This document shows, one piece after another, positions 7,768 through 11,694 of a stretch of DNA of 11,694 nt (position 1 is the first letter of the stretch; each line of letters begins with the position of its first letter). The notes beneath the pieces were generated by a model. The model saw nothing but the letters and a program-made list of their open reading frames with translations. It did no database searches and was not told the origin of the DNA. The stretch is from an uncultured Bacteroides sp. (GTDB lineage Bacteria > Bacteroidota > Bacteroidia > Bacteroidales > Bacteroidaceae). The translations under genes and the position numbers were made by a program. The stretch spans positions 1-11,694 of the forward strand of contig USSR01000154.1 in assembly GCA_900557355.1 (NCBI GenBank). The letters run 5' to 3'.

Positions 7768-8721
7768 ATGAAAAATAATAGCTTAAAAGAAACACTAAAG
7801 CTGTCTGAACTAAATTGGAATAATTCGGATAATGAAAATAGAGCCATTTGTATCCAGAATGCACTCGTTTGTATAAAAAATGAAGATTGGGAAACAGCAA
7901 TTCATTGGGCTGATTCTGCTATTAATGTATACTCAGTAGATGAAGATGAATATACCATGTGTGATATCGCACAATCCTATGCAATAAAAGGGTATTGCTT
8001 ACTATCTGAGAATAATCACGCGGAATCTAAAAGATGCTATATTAAGAGTACAGAATTACATTTTAAAGCTTATAGCAAAAATGTACATAAGACTATGGAA
8101 TTCTATAAGTTTTTTAGTGTACGAAAGGATAACATAGACTCTATACTTGATTGTATTCTATTAAAACATCCCTCTGAGTTTAATGATCCAATGGATTCCC
8201 CTATTTTGCAGGACAAAGATAATGGCATACCTTTTATAGATATATTCAATGGTATTCGAATTGGATGTTTTGGAAAAGTAAAAGATGATGATTTTTATTT
8301 GAAACCCCAAAAATGGTCTTTTTATGGAGGTATGCATAGGGGAATATGCATTTGCTATAATTTTTCTGAGCTAGAAATAGAAGATGAATATTGCTTATTT
8401 CGGAAAGTTAAATACGAAGATCAATATAGCCCCAATAAAGGTATTATAGGAGGGCTTTTATCAAAGTCTATGGTTTATCATGATGAGGATGAATGGCGGA
8501 TTATTATAAATGACAGAAATCTGATGAATACTGAATTTGCAAAAAAAATACCAATAAAACGCTCAATGATAAGAAGAGTTTATTTTGGTTTCAAATGTGA
8601 CAAAAGAATCCAAGAAGATATTTATTATAAATTAAAAGGTGAAAATATTGATTTTTTTAAGGTCTATCCTTCCAAAGAAAACTACTATAAGTTAACTTGC
8701 AATCCTTTCAATATAGACTAA
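7768..8721 (+). CDS. TPR-like N-terminus plus DUF2971 domain protein
   Basis: A 317-residue protein from ATG 7768; a TTG at 7756 would add four residues. About residues 15-100 look like helical tetratricopeptide-type repeats (NALVCIKNEDWETAIHWA, then AIKGYCLLSENNHAESKRCY). About residues 115-310 carry features I recognise from DUF2971: LLKHPSEFNDPMD, the W-YG-H-G-C signature around Trp183, Tyr186, His190, Gly192 and Cys194, FRKVKYEDQY, and DEWR at about 241-244. The biochemical activity of DUF2971 is not known to me. Such proteins recur in phage cargo and variable islands. It is a single-gene unit between two terminators, and no clear promoter match was found at 7677-7767. Placement among AbiH and a nuclease-like pair suggests a defence or stress role by inference only. 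Confidence 0.7.
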   Translation: MKNNSLKETLKLSELNWNNSDNENRAICIQNALVCIKNEDWETAIHWADSAINVYSVDEDEYTMCDIAQSYAIKGYCLLSENNHAESKRCYIKSTELHFKAYSKNVHKTMEFYKFFSVRKDNIDSILDCILLKHPSEFNDPMDSPILQDKDNGIPFIDIFNGIRIGCFGKVKDDDFYLKPQKWSFYGGMHRGICICYNFSELEIEDEYCLFRKVKYEDQYSPNKGIIGGLLSKSMVYHDEDEWRIIINDRNLMNTEFAKKIPIKRSMIRRVYFGFKCDKRIQEDIYYKLKGENIDFFKVYPSKENYYKLTCNPFNID

Positions 8722-8747
8722 AATTGTGCTGTTATATTTTTCATAAA

Positions 8748-8785
8748 CCCAAAATCCTGTCCTACTGATTCGGGGCTTTTCTTTT
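8748..8785 (+). terminator. Terminator-like element after the DUF2971 gene
   Basis: CTGATTCGGGGCTTTTCTTTT at 8765-8785 repeats the terminator motif at 7656. The upstream arm here is interrupted: CCC (8748-8750) pairs with GGG, and AATC (8753-8756) pairs with GATT (8767-8770), separated by a small internal loop. The T-run also contains the -33 element of the next promoter. Confidence 0.5.
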
Positions 8786-8814
8786 GCTCATCTCATTTAT
8801 AATTCCTATATTTG
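8783..8814 (+). promoter_or_regulatory. Perfect Bacteroides-type promoter for a small RNA
   Basis: TTTG at 8783-8786, a 20-base spacer, and TATATTTG at 8807-8814. Both elements match the Bacteroidota consensus exactly with ideal spacing. The expected start site is near 8818-8822. No gene of meaningful length begins before the strong terminator at 8911, so the product is most likely a small RNA. Confidence 0.75.
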
Positions 8815-8817
8815 TGT

Positions 8818-8942
8818 ACAGACGTAGATGTCTGTTTGTATCATCTCTCTACGGAAAAGTTGCTAGTTTTCGAAAGCGAGAGACAATACGCTATTTACTC
8901 CAAAAGGAATAAGCCTCGACTAAGTGTAGTCGGGGCTTTTTA
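8818..8942 (+). ncRNA. Putative structured small RNA, about 120 nt
   Basis: An independent transcription unit with its own consensus promoter and intrinsic terminator but no convincing protein. Predicted structure by eye has three elements. The first is a 5' hairpin, ACAGAC (8818-8823) / GTCTGT (8830-8835). The second is a nested stem with outer TCTCTC (8844-8849) / GAGAGA (8878-8883) and inner CGGAAAA (8852-8858) / TTTTCG (8867-8872) around GTTGCTAG. After a single-stranded A/T-rich linker, the third is the terminator hairpin. A 12-codon frame (8828-8866) exists but its start lies inside the first hairpin. I do not recognise the RNA family. It could be a trans-acting regulator, or a partner of a flanking gene product. 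Confidence 0.6.
8911..8942 (+). terminator. Strong intrinsic terminator of the small RNA
   Basis: A 12-bp stem (8911-8922 with 8927-8938, including one G-T pair), tetraloop AGTG, followed by a T tract (TTTTTAA). It separates the small RNA from the promoter of the following gene pair. Confidence 0.85.
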
Positions 8943-8949
8943 ATTATTA

Positions 8950-8981
8950 TTTGTCGTATATAAAATAATCATATATATTTG
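8950..8981 (+). promoter_or_regulatory. Perfect Bacteroides-type promoter for the glycosylase-like/GIY-YIG pair
   Basis: TTTG at 8950-8953, a 20-base spacer, and TATATTTG at 8974-8981. The predicted start is near 8988, about 15 bases before the ATG at 9003. It has the same -33, spacer length and -7 as the small-RNA promoter. Confidence 0.75.
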
Positions 8982-9002
8982 TCCAAATAAAATTGATATA
9001 CT

Positions 9003-9707
9003 ATGGAATACTTAGATGAATTTAAGGAATTTGTAAATTACTGTAATCAAAATGGTAAATATGTTGGTTGGGGAAACCCTAACTCTAAAATACTAATAGT
9101 GGGTAAAGAGTCTGCAATGGAAGAACCTGATGAGTCTTATAACAGCAATGCATCTATGTGGGATAATCATGTTAGTAATGATACAATTATGGAGTTATGT
9201 CATAAAGTAGAACAAGATGTTAACGTAGCAAAGGGGTGGGGTGTAAATACTTGGAGCAAGTATCAGAGATTAAAAGATTATATCTATGGCAGCGAAGGGT
9301 TTCACAATCGGTATGTTGATTTCCCAACTCAAATATTTACTACCGAGATAAATGATACCCCTAGTCTCCGAACTGCTCAAGCCGATAAAAGTGGAATTTC
9401 CTCACGGAAAGAATTATTCCAGGTATCCTCCTTTATTCAAAGTTTTCCTGTGATTATATTAGCATGTTCTAATTATATTCAGAATAATGACAATATTCGC
9501 GAGATAGATAAGATTTTTGGTGTCACTTATGACGGTGATGATGTCGGTAGATTTTTGTTTAATAAAGGGAATTGGTTTTATACTCATCATGATGCCAGTG
9601 GTAGAAAACTTGTAATCCACACTCGTCAGCTAAGTGCGGATGTAAAGGATGATATGTTAAAGGAGATGGCAAAAATAATAAAAAAACATTTGGAAAGGCA
9701 TGTTTGA
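9003..9707 (+). CDS. Uracil-DNA-glycosylase-superfamily-like protein
   Basis: A 234-residue soluble protein. Its overall plan matches the uracil-DNA glycosylase superfamily. An early strand and loop, NPNSKILIVGKESA (about residues 25-38), corresponds to the motif written GEAPG in family 4/5 enzymes. A central strand, VIILACSNYIQ (about 149-159), comes next. A late loop, HTRQLS (206-211), sits where the family has its His-Pro-Ser-type DNA-binding motif, followed by a C-terminal helix. The motifs are diverged: the canonical Gly-Glu is replaced by Gly-Lys-Glu and HPS by HTR. If it is active, the substrate base may not be uracil. It overlaps the downstream GIY-YIG-like gene by 8 bases and has its own promoter. 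A housekeeping repair role seems unlikely in this context. An unrelated alpha/beta fold remains possible. Confidence 0.55.
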   Translation: MEYLDEFKEFVNYCNQNGKYVGWGNPNSKILIVGKESAMEEPDESYNSNASMWDNHVSNDTIMELCHKVEQDVNVAKGWGVNTWSKYQRLKDYIYGSEGFHNRYVDFPTQIFTTEINDTPSLRTAQADKSGISSRKELFQVSSFIQSFPVIILACSNYIQNNDNIREIDKIFGVTYDGDDVGRFLFNKGNWFYTHHDASGRKLVIHTRQLSADVKDDMLKEMAKIIKKHLERHV

Positions 9708-10188
9708 TTTATTAAATCGCTATAATAAACAGGGATGTTTAAAATTCACAATTGATGACAATTTGAATAGAGAATGTGAGAAGGCTCAAATTCCTGATGA
9801 TTGTTGTGGAGTGTATATTGTATATGGCTATTTTAAAGGGACGAAGGTTCCAGTTTATATCGGAAGTTCGGGGCATATAGAAAATGGAAAGACAGTGCAT
9901 CGCAAAGGAGGACTAAAAAGACGAATAATTGGGAAGCAGCAAAAGACTCCTAGATGGAAACTGTGGCCTGAAAAAATGCGTGCGCTATCTATCTGCGAAT
10001 TGGAAATATGTTGGTATAATACAGAAAATGACAATCCGTTACTAGTAGAATACTGTTTAATATTGGAGTCTGTTATACAAAATAAAAGATTACCTCTTTG
10101 GAATAGCGAATTAAAATTGAGTAGGGAATTGAAAGGTGAGTTTGAAGATTTTGTAAACAATAATAATATTGAATGTTTAAAAATATAA
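9700..10188 (+). CDS. GIY-YIG nuclease-like protein
   Basis: A 162-residue protein with the GIY-YIG core. GVY lies at 37-39 and YIG at 53-55, followed by a basic Gly-Leu-Lys-Arg-Arg segment (71-75, candidate catalytic Arg). Glu117 in LLVEYCLI is the probable metal-binding Glu, and an Asn follows at 135 (PLWN). The family cuts one DNA strand using a metal ion bound by that Glu. A 14-residue insertion between the two name motifs and about 30 extra N-terminal residues distinguish it from short YhbQ/UvrC-type domains. The ATG overlaps the upstream glycosylase-like gene by 8 bases, so the two proteins are likely made together. There is no separate DNA-recognition domain, which would fit the partner supplying specificity. 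Confidence 0.7.
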   Translation: MFDLLNRYNKQGCLKFTIDDNLNRECEKAQIPDDCCGVYIVYGYFKGTKVPVYIGSSGHIENGKTVHRKGGLKRRIIGKQQKTPRWKLWPEKMRALSICELEICWYNTENDNPLLVEYCLILESVIQNKRLPLWNSELKLSRELKGEFEDFVNNNNIECLKI

Positions 10189-10205
10189 TATGGGAAATAA
10201 ATGCG

Positions 10206-10232
10206 ATCATAACTTCGTTCTTGAATTATGAT
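10206..10232 (+). promoter_or_regulatory. Inverted repeat between the GIY-YIG and abiH genes
   Basis: ATCATAA (10206-10212) and TTATGAT (10226-10232) are a perfect 7-base inverted repeat with an inner TTC/GAA pairing. It is followed directly by ATTTTTGTTATT. It may be a weak terminator for the upstream pair. Its right arm also abuts a TATTTTTG -7-like element, so an operator is equally possible. Confidence 0.45.
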
Positions 10233-10239
10233 ATTTTTG
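10232..10239 (+). promoter_or_regulatory. Possible -7 element for abiH
   Basis: TATTTTTG matches TAnnTTTG and lies 25 bases before the abiH ATG at 10265. No TTTG -33 element is found at the usual 19-21 base spacing, so this is a weak or regulated promoter at best. Confidence 0.35.
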
Positions 10240-10264
10240 TTATTAACTTAAATAAGTCTCCAGT

Positions 10265-11569
10265 ATGAATAGAATTATAATTATTGGTAACGGTTTTGAT
10301 TTAGCTCACAATTTAAAGACTGGATATAAAGATTTTATAAATGATTATTGGGATACTGTTGAAGAAGGGATTTATGATAAATACTGGCGGTTGTTAGACC
10401 AACAATATGGAGGGGGCAAACACCCTCTTAATGACTATGAAGATCAGTTTATAAAAATTGGAAAAGAATATGATAAAACCGGAGTTAATAAAGTTTGTTC
10501 TTCTTATAAAGAAGATAGTCCTTTATGGAAATTGCATACACTAATTGATGAGCATAATAATGATCCTAGTTCAAATGTGACAGTTACTTTAACGTTCACA
10601 AATCATTTTTTTGAGCGTATATCTCATCAATGTTCTCTTGTGAATTGGGTAGATATAGAAAATGAATATTATAAGGCATTGAAAGAGCTACTTCAAGAAG
10701 AAAATTACCAAAAGCAAAACGAAAGTATCCATACGCTTAATAAAGAGTTTGATAGTGTAAAAAGATTGCTAGAAAAATATTTAACTAGGATTACTGAAAA
10801 CACAGAACTGAAAAAACATCAATCTATACAAGATGCTTTTTCAAGTTATGTAGAATTTGAAGAAGTTGCCACTTGTAAGCAAACTGCATTTATTAACTCT
10901 TTTTTTTCTAATATGGATATACGTTTTGATTTTGACATTGACCGGCATGGAGATCTTTCATATAATGAATGCTTGACAAAGGATGAAGAACTGAGGTACT
11001 ATATTGATAAGAAACTTAATAATGACAATTTTAAAAAAGAGAATCTTATACCAAACACCTTGATTCTAAATTTTAATTATACAAAAACGGCAGAAAAATT
11101 ATATATTAAAAATGGAAATGACAAGATTATTAATATTCATGGAGAGCTTAACAATGAAAATAATCCCATTATATTCGGATATGGTGATGAGCTAGATGAT
11201 GATTATGAAAGAATAGAGAGATTACAGAATAATGATTTTCTAGAGAATATTAAATCTATACGATACCATAAAACAAGAAATTATAGAAAGCTTTTGGAGT
11301 TTGTTGCATTAGGTCCATATCAGGTCTTTATAATGGGGCATTCTTGTGGAAACTCTGATCGGACATTATTAAATACTTTATTTGAGCATGATAACTGCCT
11401 ATCTATTAAAGTCTTTTATCGACAGTACGAAGATGGGACAGATAATTATATTGATATGATAAAAAATATATCTCGTAATTTTAATAATAAGCCTAATATG
11501 CGTGATATAGTTGTTAATCGAGAAAGTTGTTCTCCTTTGGTGCCTGTAAAAAAAGAGGTAGCCGAATAA
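10265..11569 (+). CDS. abiH: AbiH family abortive-infection protein
   Basis: A 434-residue protein of the AbiH family, first described as a lactococcal phage abortive-infection determinant. The N-terminus MNRIIIIGNGFDLAHNLKTGYKDF carries the family's nucleotide-binding-like GNGFD motif (residues 8-12). Further family motifs are ILNFNYT (about 267-273), INIHGEL (about 289-295) and FIMGHSCGNSD (about 355-365). Between them is a long, charged helical region (about 120-255). The spacing of glycine-rich start, Asn/His and late GHS.G.SD recalls SIR2-like NAD-handling folds, but that link is my inference. It is cytoplasmic, with no membrane segment. Length is within the family's range. The last residues (KKEVAE) and the stop lie within the terminator hairpin. 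It is expected to act as a single-gene defence against infecting phages. Confidence 0.88.
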   Translation: MNRIIIIGNGFDLAHNLKTGYKDFINDYWDTVEEGIYDKYWRLLDQQYGGGKHPLNDYEDQFIKIGKEYDKTGVNKVCSSYKEDSPLWKLHTLIDEHNNDPSSNVTVTLTFTNHFFERISHQCSLVNWVDIENEYYKALKELLQEENYQKQNESIHTLNKEFDSVKRLLEKYLTRITENTELKKHQSIQDAFSSYVEFEEVATCKQTAFINSFFSNMDIRFDFDIDRHGDLSYNECLTKDEELRYYIDKKLNNDNFKKENLIPNTLILNFNYTKTAEKLYIKNGNDKIINIHGELNNENNPIIFGYGDELDDDYERIERLQNNDFLENIKSIRYHKTRNYRKLLEFVALGPYQVFIMGHSCGNSDRTLLNTLFEHDNCLSIKVFYRQYEDGTDNYIDMIKNISRNFNNKPNMRDIVVNRESCSPLVPVKKEVAE

Positions 11570-11580
11570 GCTACCTCTTT
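11552..11580. terminator. Bidirectional terminator between abiH and a convergent gene
   Basis: A perfect 11-bp stem, AAAGAGGTAGC (11552-11562) / GCTACCTCTTT (11570-11580), with a 7-base loop that contains the abiH stop TAA (11567-11569). The A-run at 11548-11554 becomes a U-run on the minus strand, so termination of the minus-strand gene should be strongest. The + strand has only three Ts after the stem. The minus-strand stop (11580-11582) abuts it. Confidence 0.85.
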
Positions 11581-11694
11581 CAATTATAAATAGTTTTTTC
11601 CCAGTCATCCAACACTGTTACATCCCACCGAGGAAGATCCGGATTAATATAGGTTACAGACCTACCATATACAGAGAAACTTTTTCCAATAAAC
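11580..11694 (-). CDS. 3' end of a convergent gene (partial)
   Basis: The minus strand is open from the window edge to a TGA at 11580-11582, giving 37 residues that include the segment YINPDLPRWDVTVLDDWEK. Pro/Trp/Asp-rich composition and the shared terminator argue that it is coding. The product cannot be recognised from the C-terminus alone. It marks the end of the co-oriented block; a conserved phage or host gene flanking the cargo is likely. Confidence 0.6.
   Translation of the reverse strand, partial: FIGKSFSVYGRSVTYINPDLPRWDVTVLDDWEKTIYN

Noticed and set aside
8828..8866. A 12-codon frame (MSVCIISLRKSC) inside the small RNA
   Set aside because: The start is only about 8 bases from the predicted RNA 5' end, lies inside a hairpin arm and has no ribosome-binding site. 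It is too short to support as a gene.
8783..8942. Retron-type noncoding RNA
   Set aside because: No reverse transcriptase gene occurs in the window, and no long terminal inverted repeats flank the RNA.
8818..9002. Type III toxin-antitoxin arrangement (RNA, terminator, toxin gene)
   Set aside because: The order is similar, but the RNA has no tandem short repeats. The following gene has its own promoter and looks glycosylase-like, not like a ToxN-type nuclease.
1..11694. tRNA or rRNA genes, or an integrase/attachment site
   Set aside because: No cloverleaf-like element, rRNA signature or recombinase motif was recognised. The ends of the element lie outside the window.

Overview
The window looks like the late-gene end of a Bacteroides-type (Bacteroidales) prophage or phage, followed by an AT-rich accessory block. 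The host assignment is inferred from three things. Promoters fit the Bacteroidota sigma-ABfr form TTTG-N(19-21)-TAnnTTTG. Most genes lack strong Shine-Dalgarno sequences. The structural, lysis and AbiH genes resemble those of Bacteroides prophages. Every complete gene is on the + strand.

Layout. (1) Positions 1-80 hold the last codons of an upstream gene whose frame cannot be fixed. (2) An AT-rich gap at about 81-236 precedes a 1318-aa tail-tip/tail-fibre protein (237-4193). Its central part carries two tandem copies of an about 140-residue helical domain with a 155-residue period. (3) Two small conserved phage-type hypotheticals follow (4207-4530, 4527-4793). (4) The lysis cassette comes next: holin (4814-5278), a 44-aa single-pass membrane protein (5275-5409), a T7-lysozyme-type zinc amidase (5406-5900), and a lipoprotein with a C-terminal membrane helix that has the architecture of a unimolecular spanin (5897-6436). 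From the holin on, each gene overlaps the next by 4 bases, so the cassette is probably translationally coupled.

(5) From about 6410 the style changes. Base composition becomes AT-rich, and several short units with their own promoters and/or terminators follow one another. They are: two membrane proteins of unknown function (6465-6785, 6778-7587); a TPR-like plus DUF2971 protein (7768-8721); a small RNA with its own promoter and an intrinsic terminator (about 8818-8942); an overlapping pair made of a uracil-DNA-glycosylase-superfamily-like protein and a GIY-YIG nuclease-like protein (9003-9707, 9700-10188); and an AbiH-family abortive-infection protein (10265-11569). The abiH stop codon lies in the loop of a bidirectional terminator facing a convergent minus-strand gene that is cut by the window edge.

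The accessory block reads as a cargo of morons (independently expressed extra phage genes) and is probably an anti-phage island. AbiH is the only member with established defence annotation. The most interesting candidates for something undescribed are the glycosylase-like/GIY-YIG pair, the small RNA beside it, and the two-gene membrane unit. All functional claims for these are inferences from motifs and context.
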